64,000 bases of DNA from the NCBI RefSeq assembly GCF_000425425.1, contig NZ_AUDK01000014.1, forward strand, positions 1 through 64,000, given 5' to 3'. Source of the stretch: Flavobacterium daejeonense DSM 17708 (GTDB lineage: Bacteria > Bacteroidota > Bacteroidia > Flavobacteriales > Flavobacteriaceae). Positions 47,966 to 57,647 of this stretch are shown in pieces; position 1 is the stretch's first letter, and every line of letters starts with the position of its first letter. The notes beneath the pieces are model-generated. The model did not search any database. It had not been told where the DNA came from and worked only from the letters and a program-made list of their open reading frames with translations. A program made the translations under genes and the position numbers.

Positions 47966-48273
47966 TTGGATGTGCAAACAAAAACTACAGAATGAGAAAG
48001 AAAAAAAACATCTTAACTTTTGCTCAATTTTTTGTTTACATGTCCAGACAACCTGAATTGAAATTAGGTGATCAACTACAGGAATTTGCAACAATCAAAA
48101 AATCATACAAAAGTCAAATATCAAAAAACTTCCCAAAAAAAAAACAGAAAGATGTCCTCACTAAATTTTGATTACTGTCTTTTTTTCCAAAATTTTCTCT
48201 ACTTTTAATTCCGATTAGACCGACAAATTACACGTCAAAACTTAAATATTGATTTGAAATAAACCAACATACA

Positions 48274-48915
48274 TTGACCCACCAAGAATTAAAATCAGTA
48301 ATACAAAAACACTACAGTTATATTTTCGAAGAAGCCCTCATTGATGAAATTGCAACGGTGGCAGTAACAAAAAAATTCAAAGAAGGGGATATTTTAATAG
48401 AAATAGGAAGTACTATTTTTAAAATGCCATTGTTACTGGAAGGTGCCATTAAAATTTTGAGGGAAGCTCCAGATCAGGGAGAGTTATTTCTATATTTTTT
48501 AGAAAAAGGAGATACCTGTGCCATGTCTATGGCCTGCTGCATGGGAAAAACTAAAAGCGAAATCAGGGCTGTTGCCGAAACAGACGGCATCGTACTTATG
48601 TTACCTGTAGAAAAAATGGAAGAATGGCTGGGTAAATACAAAAGCTGGCGAAGCTTTGTTTTTGACAGCTATACTAACCGTATGAAAGAGATGCTTAATG
48701 CGATTGATACTCTTGCTTTTATGAATATGAACGAGCGTTTGATTAAACATCTGAATGAAAAAGCAAAAGTAAACCAAACAAACATCATGCAAATTACCCA
48801 TCAGGAAATTGCTGATGAACTCAATACTTCACGCGTGGTCATTTCAAGATTGCTTAAGGTGCTTGAAGACGAAGGAAAAATAAAACTCAACCGAAATATT
48901 ATAGAATTATTGTAA
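48274..48915 (+). CDS. Crp/Fnr family transcriptional regulator
   Basis: 213 residues from TTG 48274. Cyclic-nucleotide-binding-like beta-roll at about 25-125 and a C-terminal winged helix (HQEIADELNTSRVVISRLLKV in parts) with the recognition helix TSRVVISRLL. Cys residues at the middle (DTCAMSMACCMGK) may form a redox or metal site. Likely controls the pump 2 operon that starts 150 bases downstream. Confidence 0.87.
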   Translation: MTHQELKSVIQKHYSYIFEEALIDEIATVAVTKKFKEGDILIEIGSTIFKMPLLLEGAIKILREAPDQGELFLYFLEKGDTCAMSMACCMGKTKSEIRAVAETDGIVLMLPVEKMEEWLGKYKSWRSFVFDSYTNRMKEMLNAIDTLAFMNMNERLIKHLNEKAKVNQTNIMQITHQEIADELNTSRVVISRLLKVLEDEGKIKLNRNIIELL

Positions 48916-48950
48916 AATTTTAATTCACAAACAAGTTATCTATTTTATAG

Positions 48951-48976
48951 TAAAAGTCCCTTTTTGGGACTTTTTA
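48951..48976 (+). terminator. Terminator between the Crp-type gene and pump 2
   Basis: AAAAGTCCC and GGGACTTTTT pair around a short T-rich loop and run into T. Confidence 0.75.
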
Positions 48977-49066
48977 AATTTTATGGGTTCCCTATGTAAC
49001 TATTGTTACAAACTACCTTTCCCCTCTCTCTTACTTTTGCTTCAAATTAATGAAACAACAGTAACG

Positions 49067-50380
49067 ATGAAAAATAAAAATATATTTACTCTCTTCGGGC
49101 TCTTAGCCTTATCATGGACCGCTTTCGGTCAGGATACTTTGCGTATTTCAAAAAAAGACCTGATTCCGAGAATGTCCGAAAAAAATCTGCAAATCAAAAT
49201 TGCCGAGAAAAATTATGAGTCGGCTATGGCAGATTATCATCAGTCAAACTCTTTGTTTCTTCCCAATGTGAATTTGTCTCACACCGCTATGCTGACCACA
49301 AATCCGCTGATGGCTTTTGGTTCAAAATTAAATCAGGCTATCGTTAGTCCTGAGGACTTTAATCCCAACGTTTTGAACCATCCTTCACAAACTAAAAATT
49401 TTGCCACCAAAATCGAAGTGCAGCAGCCATTAATCAATCTTGACGGTTTGTATGGACGTCAGGCGGCCAAATCAAAAATGGATGCTTTTGCTTTGCAAAC
49501 CGAGCGTACCAAAGAATATTTAGAACTGGAAGTAAACAAAGCATTTATGCAGTTGCAACTGGCGTACAAAGCAGTTAAAGTTTTGCAAAAGGCTGAAAAC
49601 ACAGGCAAAGCCAATTTAAAATTGGTTGAAAACTATTTTAAACAGGGAATGCTACAAAAAACAGATGTATTGAACGTACAGGTTCGTGTAAACGAAATTA
49701 GTAATCAACTGCAGTATGCCAAATCAAATGTTCAAAATGCTTCGGATTATTTAGGTTTTCTTTTAAATGACGAACAGTCCAAAAAAGTGTATAAACCGAC
49801 AGAAGAATTTGAAAGTGAATTTTCGGTTATCAGCGTAAACACAGTATTACCAACAAACAGAAAAGATATTCAGGCATTGGATAAATCATCTGAAGCGTAT
49901 GAAAAGATGGTAATGTCGAGCAAAATGAATTTACTCCCAAGATTGAATGCTTTTGGAAGTTATGAAATGTATGATGACAATTTATTTGGAACTAATGCCA
50001 AAGGATATTTGGTTGGAGCGCAATTATTATGGAATGTTTTTGATGGTTATAAATCCATTGGAAAATTGGAAAAAACAAAAGCAGACTACAGCAAAGCCCA
50101 AACAGAAACCGAACAGTATAAAGCCAAAAGTCAGATGGAGTTAAACCAAGCAGTCCGGCAGCTTTCGGATGCAGAAAACAACGTAAAGCTAACTCAACTG
50201 GCTTTTAAGCAAGCACAGGAAGCCTACAAAATCAGAAGCAACCGTTTTGCCCAGGGATTGGAAAAAACAACAGATTTACTGCAATCCGAAACCTTGCAGT
50301 CCCAAAAGGAATTAGAAAACCTGCAAGCCATTTTTGAATATCGATTCACACAAGAATATATTCAATTTTTAACCAAATAA
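49067..50380 (+). CDS. TolC-family outer membrane channel (pump 2)
   Basis: 437 residues from ATG 49067, chosen because it starts the signal peptide (MKNKNIFTLFGLLALSWTAFGQ). Outer membrane efflux protein repeats follow. First gene of a five-gene rightward operon: tolC, adaptor, RND, DUF3240-like, DUF2892. Confidence 0.9.
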   Translation: MKNKNIFTLFGLLALSWTAFGQDTLRISKKDLIPRMSEKNLQIKIAEKNYESAMADYHQSNSLFLPNVNLSHTAMLTTNPLMAFGSKLNQAIVSPEDFNPNVLNHPSQTKNFATKIEVQQPLINLDGLYGRQAAKSKMDAFALQTERTKEYLELEVNKAFMQLQLAYKAVKVLQKAENTGKANLKLVENYFKQGMLQKTDVLNVQVRVNEISNQLQYAKSNVQNASDYLGFLLNDEQSKKVYKPTEEFESEFSVISVNTVLPTNRKDIQALDKSSEAYEKMVMSSKMNLLPRLNAFGSYEMYDDNLFGTNAKGYLVGAQLLWNVFDGYKSIGKLEKTKADYSKAQTETEQYKAKSQMELNQAVRQLSDAENNVKLTQLAFKQAQEAYKIRSNRFAQGLEKTTDLLQSETLQSQKELENLQAIFEYRFTQEYIQFLTK

Positions 50381-50435
50381 AAAGCCAATATCAATGACAA
50401 TTACAAGAATCAATATCAATTTTAAAAATATTATA

Positions 50436-51527
50436 ATGAAGAACTTCTTTTTAAAATCAACACTAACGATTTCGTTTTTGGTTTTGCTGTCTTCCTGCAA
50501 CGGAGAGAAAAAAGACGTTATTGCTAATGAACCTGCCATCGTCGTAAAAGTAAGCGGCACGGACACAAACAGCAACAGCCCATTTATAACGGCAAGCGGA
50601 AAAATTGAAGCCCAAAACAGCGCTAACCTAAGCACTCGTATGATGGGATATGTGACCAAGCTTCACGTGAAAGTTGGTCAAAAAGTAACTGTTGGACAGC
50701 TTTTGGTGAGCATCAACAATACCGATTTACAGGCCAAAAAAGCTCAAGTAGACGCCAACATCCTTCAGGCTACGGCCGGGTACAACAATGCCAAGAAAGA
50801 CTACGACCGCTTTACGGTTCTATTTAAACAACAAAGCGCTTCGCAAAAAGAATTGGATGACATGACTGCCCGTTATGAAATGGCAAAAGCCGGATTAGAA
50901 GGTGCCAAACAAATGCGTAACGAAGTAATGGCACAGTTTGCCTACTCCAATATCACGGCACCATTTTCAGGAATTGTGACGAATACTTTTGTAAAAGAAG
51001 GAGATATGGCAAATCCAGGAATGCCTTTAGTAAGTGTTGAAGGAAATTCAAAACTACAAGTAACCGCGATGGTTGCCGAAAGCGACATTGCATCGATAAC
51101 AAGCGGAATGTTGGTCAAAGTTTTGGTCAAATCAACCAATAAAACATTGAACGGAAAAGTGAGTGAAGTGAGTTTGTCAGCCAAAAATACCGGAGGTCAA
51201 TATTTGGTAAAAATTAACTTGGAAGGAGCTGATAAAACAGTTTTATCAGGGATGTTCGCAAATGTGCAATTTCCGGTAGCCAATAAAAATAGTACGACAC
51301 AAACATCCGATAAAGTCTTGATACCTCAATCAGCATTGATTCATCAAGGACAATTGACGGGAGTTTATACTGTGGGTGCAGGAAATGTTGCTATTTTGAG
51401 ATGGCTTCGCATCGGAAAAACTTTTGGTAATGAAGCAGAAGTTTTGTCAGGGCTTTCGGCAGGAGAGCAATACATCGTTTCGGCCGATGGAAAGTTGTAT
51501 AACGGAGCTAAAATCAGTATTCAGTAA
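50436..51527 (+). CDS. RND efflux periplasmic adaptor (pump 2)
   Basis: 363 residues from ATG 50436, giving lipoprotein signal ...FLVLLSSCNGEKK. GYVTKLHVKVGQKVTVGQLL is the lipoyl-like domain (20 residues shown), ITAPFSGIVT the beta-barrel side. Family HlyD_D23/AcrA. Follows tolC by 55 bases. Confidence 0.9.
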   Translation: MKNFFLKSTLTISFLVLLSSCNGEKKDVIANEPAIVVKVSGTDTNSNSPFITASGKIEAQNSANLSTRMMGYVTKLHVKVGQKVTVGQLLVSINNTDLQAKKAQVDANILQATAGYNNAKKDYDRFTVLFKQQSASQKELDDMTARYEMAKAGLEGAKQMRNEVMAQFAYSNITAPFSGIVTNTFVKEGDMANPGMPLVSVEGNSKLQVTAMVAESDIASITSGMLVKVLVKSTNKTLNGKVSEVSLSAKNTGGQYLVKINLEGADKTVLSGMFANVQFPVANKNSTTQTSDKVLIPQSALIHQGQLTGVYTVGAGNVAILRWLRIGKTFGNEAEVLSGLSAGEQYIVSADGKLYNGAKISIQ

Positions 51528-51606
51528 ACAGTAATTAGTAGCAGTTTTAAGTTTAGTTGAACAGCAATTTTAAACTTATAAACCATAAACTTTAAACAAA
51601 AAAAAT

Positions 51607-54600
51607 ATGCAAGAAGGAATTTCAGGCAGAATAGCCCATTTTTTTATCAACTCAAAATTGACTGTCTTATTGATGGTAGCGTTGATGATTATTGGGGTTT
51701 ACAGTTCGTTTCTGATCCCAAGGGAGGAAGAACCGCAAATTAACGTTCCTATGGCCGACATCATGGTAGGCTATCCGGGAGCAAGTCCGGCAGAAGTAGA
51801 AAGCCGAGTAGTGAAACCATTGGAAAAAATAATTTCGAACATCAAAGGGGTTGAACACGTCCACAGTATGGCCATGAACGGTCAGGCCATGATGATTGTC
51901 CAATTTTATGTGGGACAGGATGTTGAGCGTTCGTATGTGAAATTATACGACGAATTGGAAAAACATGAAAATATGTTCCCAACCGGCGTTTATAAACCAA
52001 TGGTAAAAACCCGTTCTATTGACGATGTACCCATGTTGGCACTGACCTTATGGAGCGAAAAACAAGATGAATTTCAGTTACGCCAAATTGCCGAAGAATT
52101 GACTTCGGAAATAGAGAAAGTTAAGGACGTGGCAATCACCAAAGAAATCGGAGGACAAAACCGCGAGGTAAAAGTGATTTTGGATAAAGATAAAATGGCT
52201 GAAAACGGTGTGGATCCTTTGAGCATTATGCAAATGATCCAAGCCAATAACGGGAGTTCGCAATCCGGAAGTTTTGTGAAAAACGATCAGGAGTATTTGT
52301 TAACGACAGGTCAGTTTTTGTCAAATACTGAAGATGTAGAAAATCTTGTCGTTGGAATAAACAAAAACATGCCGGTTTATTTGAAACAAGTTGCTACCGT
52401 TCAGGACGGACCATCAACACCAAAAAGTTATGTGTCTTTCGGATATGGAAAAACCAATGAAAAATTTAAAACTGCAAAATCCGAATATCCTGCTGTCACG
52501 ATTTCTATTGGCAAAGTAAAAGGTGCCGATGCAATGAAAATTTCAGCCAAAATTTTGGACAAAGTAGAACAGCTTAAAAAATCGTTGGTTCCAAATGACG
52601 TTCATGTAGAAGTAACCCGAAATTACGGAGAAACCGCATCTGATAAAGTAGGCGAACTGCTGATGCACCTTGGAATTGCGATTATTGCCGTGACCGTTTT
52701 GGTTATGCTCGCCATGGGATGGCGAGGCGGTTTGGTGGTTTTTCTTTCAGTACCTTTGACTTTTGCTTTGACCTTATTTGCTTACTATCTGCTTGGATAT
52801 ACCCTAAACCGAATCACCCTTTTTGCCCTGGTGTTTGTAGTGGGAATTGTAGTTGACGACAGCATTATTATTGCCGAGAATATGCACCGTCATTTCAAAA
52901 TGAAGCGACTACCGTTTAAGCAAGCGGCCATTTATGCCATCAATGAGGTAGGGAATCCAACTATTTTGGCAACTTTCACTGTAATTGCGGCAATTTTACC
53001 AATGGCTTTCGTGTCAGGAATGATGGGACCTTATATGAGTCCGATGCCAATCGGGGCTTCTATAGCGATGATACTTTCTTTGTTTGTTGCATTGACTGTG
53101 ACGCCATATTTAGGATATCATTTCCTTCAGGAAAAAGAAGAACAGCAGCACAAGGAAACCCACGGTCTTGAAACGAGTTGGATATACCGTTTTTACAACA
53201 AATTTGAGCGTCCGTTTCTTGAAAATTCAGGAAAAAGAAAGATATTGATGGTTGTAACAGTGATTTTATTATTGGGTTCCATACTAATGTTCTTTACCAA
53301 ATCGGTATTGGTAAAAATGCTGCCGTTTGACAACAAAAATGAATTTCAGGTGGTTATCGATATGCCTGAGGGAACTACATTGGAACGTACTTCGGCGGTG
53401 ACAAGGGAAATTGCACACTATCTGTCAACACGTCCCGAAGTGGTGAATTACCAAAACTACATAGGAACTTCGGCTCCGATTACCTTCAACGGTTTGGTTC
53501 GCCATTATGATATGCGTGGCGGAAGCAATATGGCCGATATTCAGGTGAATCTATTGCACAAAGAAGAAAGAAAAGCGCAGAGCCACGAAATTGCCAAAGG
53601 AATGCGTCCTGAAATTCAGAAAATTGCCAAAAAATATGGCGCAAATGTAAAACTGATTGAAGTGCCTCCGGGGCCACCGGTATTGTCAACTTTGGTAGCC
53701 GAGATTTATGGGCCTGATTACAAAGAGCAGATTAAAGTGGCGGATCAGGTGAAAACTATTTTGAAAAACACTCCCGATATCGTGGATGTTGACTGGATGA
53801 CCGAAGACAACCAAACTGAATACAAATTGGAAGTTGACAAGGAAAAAGCAATGCTAAACGGCATTGCTCATCAGCAAGTAGTTGGTAACCTTACTTATTT
53901 GCTGAAAGAATATCCGGTTTCGAATCTGTATGACGAAAAATCAAATGATAATGTAGCAATCGTCCTTTCGCTTGACGATAAAGACAAAACCAGCCTTCAG
54001 GAAATTGAAAACCTGAAAATCAAAGGGAATCAAGGAAATATGGTTCCGGTCAGTGATTTGGTAAAAGTAAAAAATGACACTTTACAGAAAACCATCTATC
54101 GTAAAGACCAAAAACGTGTAGTTTACGTAACGGCCGATATGGCAGGAACATTGGAAAGTCCGGTGTATGCGATTTTGGGAATGAACGAAAAACTTGCCAA
54201 AATAACTTTGCCAAAAGGCTATAAAGTAAACGAATTATATATGGAACAACCCACCGATGAAAGTGATTTCACGGTAAAATGGGATGGAGAATGGCAAATT
54301 ACACTCGAAGTATTCCGCGATTTGGGCGTGGCATTCATGGTGGTTATCGTCATCATATATATGCTGATTGTGGGGTGGTTCCAAAATTTTAAAACGCCTA
54401 TTGTGATGATGCTTGCCATTCCGCTGTCACTTATCGGAATCGTGTTGGGACATTGGTTATTGGGGGCTTACTTTACGGCAACTTCTTTCATCGGGATGAT
54501 TGCTTTGGCCGGTGTTATGGTTCGAAACTCGGTATTGCTGATTGACTTTATTGAAATTAGGCTCAACGAGGGTATTAATCTCAAACAAGCCATTATCGAG

Positions 54601-54798
54601 GCGGGCGCGGTGCGTACGACCCCTATTTTACTGACTACAGGTGCGGTTGTAATAGGTGCATCCATTATCCTTTTTGATCCTATTTTTCAAGGGTTGGCAA
54701 TTTCGCTAGTGTTTGGAGCCATTATTTCAACTATACTAACGCTTATTGTAGTGCCGATAATTTATTACATCACCGAACGCAAAAAGTGGGAGAAATAA
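51607..54798 (+). CDS. RND efflux permease (pump 2)
   Basis: 1063 residues. VVGIVVDDSIIIAENMHRHF carries the Asp residues of the proton relay in helix 4, and the second half repeats the fold (FIGMIALAGVMVRNSVLLI). Closer to the AcrB/CzcA-like group that in Bacteroidota travels with a Crp/Fnr regulator and a DUF2892 protein; the substrate is unknown. Confidence 0.92.
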   Translation: MQEGISGRIAHFFINSKLTVLLMVALMIIGVYSSFLIPREEEPQINVPMADIMVGYPGASPAEVESRVVKPLEKIISNIKGVEHVHSMAMNGQAMMIVQFYVGQDVERSYVKLYDELEKHENMFPTGVYKPMVKTRSIDDVPMLALTLWSEKQDEFQLRQIAEELTSEIEKVKDVAITKEIGGQNREVKVILDKDKMAENGVDPLSIMQMIQANNGSSQSGSFVKNDQEYLLTTGQFLSNTEDVENLVVGINKNMPVYLKQVATVQDGPSTPKSYVSFGYGKTNEKFKTAKSEYPAVTISIGKVKGADAMKISAKILDKVEQLKKSLVPNDVHVEVTRNYGETASDKVGELLMHLGIAIIAVTVLVMLAMGWRGGLVVFLSVPLTFALTLFAYYLLGYTLNRITLFALVFVVGIVVDDSIIIAENMHRHFKMKRLPFKQAAIYAINEVGNPTILATFTVIAAILPMAFVSGMMGPYMSPMPIGASIAMILSLFVALTVTPYLGYHFLQEKEEQQHKETHGLETSWIYRFYNKFERPFLENSGKRKILMVVTVILLLGSILMFFTKSVLVKMLPFDNKNEFQVVIDMPEGTTLERTSAVTREIAHYLSTRPEVVNYQNYIGTSAPITFNGLVRHYDMRGGSNMADIQVNLLHKEERKAQSHEIAKGMRPEIQKIAKKYGANVKLIEVPPGPPVLSTLVAEIYGPDYKEQIKVADQVKTILKNTPDIVDVDWMTEDNQTEYKLEVDKEKAMLNGIAHQQVVGNLTYLLKEYPVSNLYDEKSNDNVAIVLSLDDKDKTSLQEIENLKIKGNQGNMVPVSDLVKVKNDTLQKTIYRKDQKRVVYVTADMAGTLESPVYAILGMNEKLAKITLPKGYKVNELYMEQPTDESDFTVKWDGEWQITLEVFRDLGVAFMVVIVIIYMLIVGWFQNFKTPIVMMLAIPLSLIGIVLGHWLLGAYFTATSFIGMIALAGVMVRNSVLLIDFIEIRLNEGINLKQAIIEAGAVRTTPILLTTGAVVIGASIILFDPIFQGLAISLVFGAIISTILTLIVVPIIYYITERKKWEK

Positions 54799-54876
54799 TG
54801 AATATTTTTCAGGGCTTGGAAATCTAAAACTTGAAATTCAGACTCTGATTTTTTTTAAAATTTAAACTGATTAAAA

Positions 54877-55179
54877 ATGAAATTAGTACTAATAACCGCC
54901 ATTACTGCTTTTGATTCTGAGGTTAAAGCAATACTTAAGAAAACAAAAGTAAACACATTTACTTATACAGAAGTAAAAGGACATAAGAATTTGACCGAAT
55001 CAGAAGAAATCGAAAACAACTGGTTTGCAGGTGAGGCAGTAGAAACCGACTCAACCCTGTTCTATGCTTTTGTACCAAGCCAACAAATGGAAACTGTTTT
55101 TGAAGAAGTAGAAAAACTGAATTCCAAGCAGGATATTGCTTCAAAAATCCACATAGCCGTATTAAACATCGAAAAATAA
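54877..55179 (+). CDS. DUF3240/P-II-like small protein of the pump 2 operon
   Basis: 100 residues, start KLVLITAITAFDSEVKAIL, alpha/beta pattern like P-II/DUF3240 proteins that accompany metal or RND exporters. No P-II T-loop signature visible. Linked to the pump by position only. Confidence 0.65.
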   Translation: MKLVLITAITAFDSEVKAILKKTKVNTFTYTEVKGHKNLTESEEIENNWFAGEAVETDSTLFYAFVPSQQMETVFEEVEKLNSKQDIASKIHIAVLNIEK

Positions 55180-55244
55180 ATTAAATATGAAATGAGCATG
55201 ACTTGGAATTGGTTTAAACCACCAATGAAGATATGCGGCTCGAG

Positions 55245-55265
55245 TCCCGATAATTATCGGGACGA
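55245..55265. repeat. REP-like palindrome copy
   Basis: The CCCGATAATTATCGGG word occurs here in the gap between two small genes, the same palindrome as in the 5621-5837 element, which shows a dispersed family. Confidence 0.6.
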
Positions 55266-55316
55266 ACAGGCGAAGCAATTACATATGACCAATAAAAAAA
55301 CAAATATTATTTACAT

Positions 55317-55502
55317 ATGAAAAATAGAATTATTAGAGCCGTTGCGGGGAGTTTTATCTTGTTGAGTTTACTTCTGGCTATTTATGTCAACCAAAATTTC
55401 CTTTGGTTTACCGCATTTGTTGGAGCCAACTTATTGCAATCTTCAATTACCAAATGGTGTTTACTTGAAGATATACTGACTAAACTTGGTGTCAAAGACT
55501 AA
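55317..55502 (+). CDS. DUF2892 (YgaP-type) membrane protein
   Basis: 61 residues: NRIIRAVAGSFILLSLLLA and FLWFTAFVGANLLQSSITKW in two membrane helices with a terminal CLLEDILTKLG, the usual DUF2892 pattern. Often linked to rhodaneses or exporters. Last gene of the pump 2 group. Confidence 0.82.
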   Translation: MKNRIIRAVAGSFILLSLLLAIYVNQNFLWFTAFVGANLLQSSITKWCLLEDILTKLGVKD

Positions 55503-55595
55503 TTTTTAAATTCTTAATTCTTAAGTTTTCAACGCAGATTAGATCTCTTATTTTTTTTAGAATAGCTTTTTATTTGAAAAAACAAGCCAAAAAAC

Positions 55596-55628
55596 AAAAG
55601 CCTGAATACTTAAATATTCAGGCTTTTA
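55596..55628 (+). terminator. Terminator after the pump 2 group
   Basis: AAAAGCCTGAATA and TATTCAGGCTTTT make a long stem; T run follows. Confidence 0.8.
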
Positions 55629-55787
55629 TTATTCATATAGTTAAGTTAAAAATACATAATTGAAAAATATCCAAGGAAAATTTTTGAAGCCAATGATAAA
55701 TCGGGAAATGCGTAGTTTTATGATTAGGTCAATAGAATACAGATCAAAAATGAATATTTTTGCATATTCAAAAAAACAAAAAAACCG

Positions 55788-56367
55788 ATGATAAATATAA
55801 ATACCGATCACTCATTTTCAATAAAAAATACTTTATTCTCTTTTGCCTTAACCTCCGAGGCTGCCGATGTTTTTGAAGAGTGCAACACTATTATAACAGG
55901 AATAGGCAAAGTAAATGCCGCTTATGAATTAACAAAAATCATTCAAAATAAAAGACCTTCATTAATTGTTAACTTAGGATCGGCTGGAAGTAACTTTTTT
56001 CAGAAAGGAGATATTGTCTGCTGTACCAAATTCATACAAAGAGATATGGATGTACGCGGTTTAGGTTTTCAGTTGTATGAAACGCCTCTATCGGGCTTAC
56101 CTCCTATTTTAGAATATGGTTTAAAAATGGACGGTTTACAGGAAGGAATCTGCGGAACGGGCGATAGTTTTGAGATGGAACATTCAGAAGTGTTATATAA
56201 TGTCGTAGATATGGAAGCCTATGCCTTGGCGATGGATTGCCATGAAAGAGCAAATTCCATTTTTGTGTCTGAAATACATCTCGGATGGCGCTGACGATAA
56301 CGCTGCTGAAGACTGGACTATTCAGGTTCATAAAGCAGCTATGCTTATGGAAATCTTTTGGGAATAA
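55788..56367 (+). pseudogene. Frameshifted nucleosidase (MTA/SAH nucleosidase-like)
   Basis: The frame runs from ATG 55788 with IITGIGKVNAAYELTK and NLGSAG, then VDMEAYALA at about 145-153, the nucleosidase signature with the catalytic Glu. After that it derails and stops at 56294. The +1 frame from about 56243 continues the family pattern (KEQIPFLCLKYISDGADDN) to TAA at 56365-56367. One inserted or lost base near 56240 therefore breaks the gene. A sequencing error is possible; otherwise a recent pseudogene. Confidence 0.75.
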
Positions 56368-56420
56368 ATAAGTGCAGCTCTGATAAACTTTAAAAATCAG
56401 AAAGTATTTTTAGAACCAAT

Positions 56421-56458
56421 AAAAAACCTCCAAAGTCAAATGATTTTGGAGGTTTTTA
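56421..56458 (+). terminator. Terminator after the nucleosidase
   Basis: CCTCCAAA and TTTTGGAGG pair in the stem, followed by TTTTTATT. Confidence 0.75.
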
Positions 56459-56491
56459 TTTTTTGGAAAAAAGGTAACAGAAATGGTATTA

Positions 56492-56587
56492 GCTTCTTTT
56501 TTCCTTGCTTTTCTGTCTGCTACACTCATAAGTAATAATTTCTTCTGCAAAGATATGTTTTATTTTTGAACAACGTTCATTTTTTTT
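56492..56587 (-). repeat. Duplicated tetR promoter and start region
   Basis: About 96 bases nearly identical (one visible substitution) to 47676-47771: the first 13 or so tetR codons, the TATCTTTG element and the TGAACAACGTTCA operator (here 56567-56579). The rest of tetR is absent. A direct duplicate of the pump 1 regulator promoter, 8.8 kb away. Confidence 0.85.
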
Positions 56588-56795
56588 AAAATTATTTTTT
56601 AAATAATTGATTGTCATATCAAAATAGTTTTAATTTGGAGAATAGAAAAAACAAAAATTATATAAGAAAACATTCGTAATTTGGCCTTTTTACAGCTATT
56701 GACCCTCTTATTAAGAAAGTAGTTTGAAAATATAACAGGACTTTTGGTCATTCTAAAAAATTACTATTTTGTTAAAATAGAATAAATTGAAAATC

Positions 56796-57551
56796 ATGAA
56801 AAAAATATTTTTACCCTTATTTTTTATTGCATTAAGCAACGGTATTTTTGGACAATCTTTGTCGCTTCCAACAGAAAGTTTGGAAAAATTATATCCAAAT
56901 CAAAAAATCGTAAGCCGTTATCATAATGACTGGACACAAAAATATTATCCAAAGCGTATTCAGGAGTTTAAAAAGGAGCCGCTGGAATTTGGCGAAATTG
57001 TATTTATTGGCAATAGTATTACAGAAGGAGGAAAGGATTGGAGTGCAAGATTTGGAATAAATCATATCCGCAATCGCGGAATTGCCGGAGATCTTACCGA
57101 TGGTGTATTGCAGCGCTTGGATGAAATTATTTATTCAAAACCTAAAGCGGTATTTATCCTCATTGGAATTAATGATCTGTTTAACCTTCATCACAATGAA
57201 GACAATCGTTCTTTAAAGTATGATAAAATTGTTCCCTCAACCGGATATATAGCCAAAAACATATTGAAGATTGCCAAAAAAATTCATCGTAAATCACCTG
57301 CTACAAAAATTTATGTGCGTACACTTTTGCCCAGTCGAAGAGAATATGTGAAAAAAGATATTCTTGAGGTAAATAAAATCATTAAAAAAAATGAGACTAA
57401 AGCTTATTACGAAGTTATTGATTTATATGCACAATTTATAGATACTAATGGAGAATTGATTAAGGAATTAACTAAAGACGGTGTGCATTTAAATGATGAA
57501 GGGTATGAGAAATGGATTAATTTTGAGAAATCAATAATTGAAAGATTGTGA
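56796..57551 (+). CDS. Secreted SGNH/GDSL hydrolase
   Basis: 251 residues from ATG 56796 with signal peptide KIFLPLFFIALSNGIFGQ. Block I is FIGNSITEGG (catalytic Ser), block III ILIGINDLF and block V DGVHLNDEGYEKW with Asp and His. Carbohydrate esterase or lipase of the SGNH family; Bacteroidota members often deacetylate glycans. Confidence 0.87.
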   Translation: MKKIFLPLFFIALSNGIFGQSLSLPTESLEKLYPNQKIVSRYHNDWTQKYYPKRIQEFKKEPLEFGEIVFIGNSITEGGKDWSARFGINHIRNRGIAGDLTDGVLQRLDEIIYSKPKAVFILIGINDLFNLHHNEDNRSLKYDKIVPSTGYIAKNILKIAKKIHRKSPATKIYVRTLLPSRREYVKKDILEVNKIIKKNETKAYYEVIDLYAQFIDTNGELIKELTKDGVHLNDEGYEKWINFEKSIIERL

Positions 57552-57647
57552 GAAAAATAGAAATATCTTTCTTAAGATCTAGTTTTATCTCTATTGGGAC
57601 TTCGTGAGGACTGTTTGAATTATTTTGTGTTCTAATTTTGATGTTTG

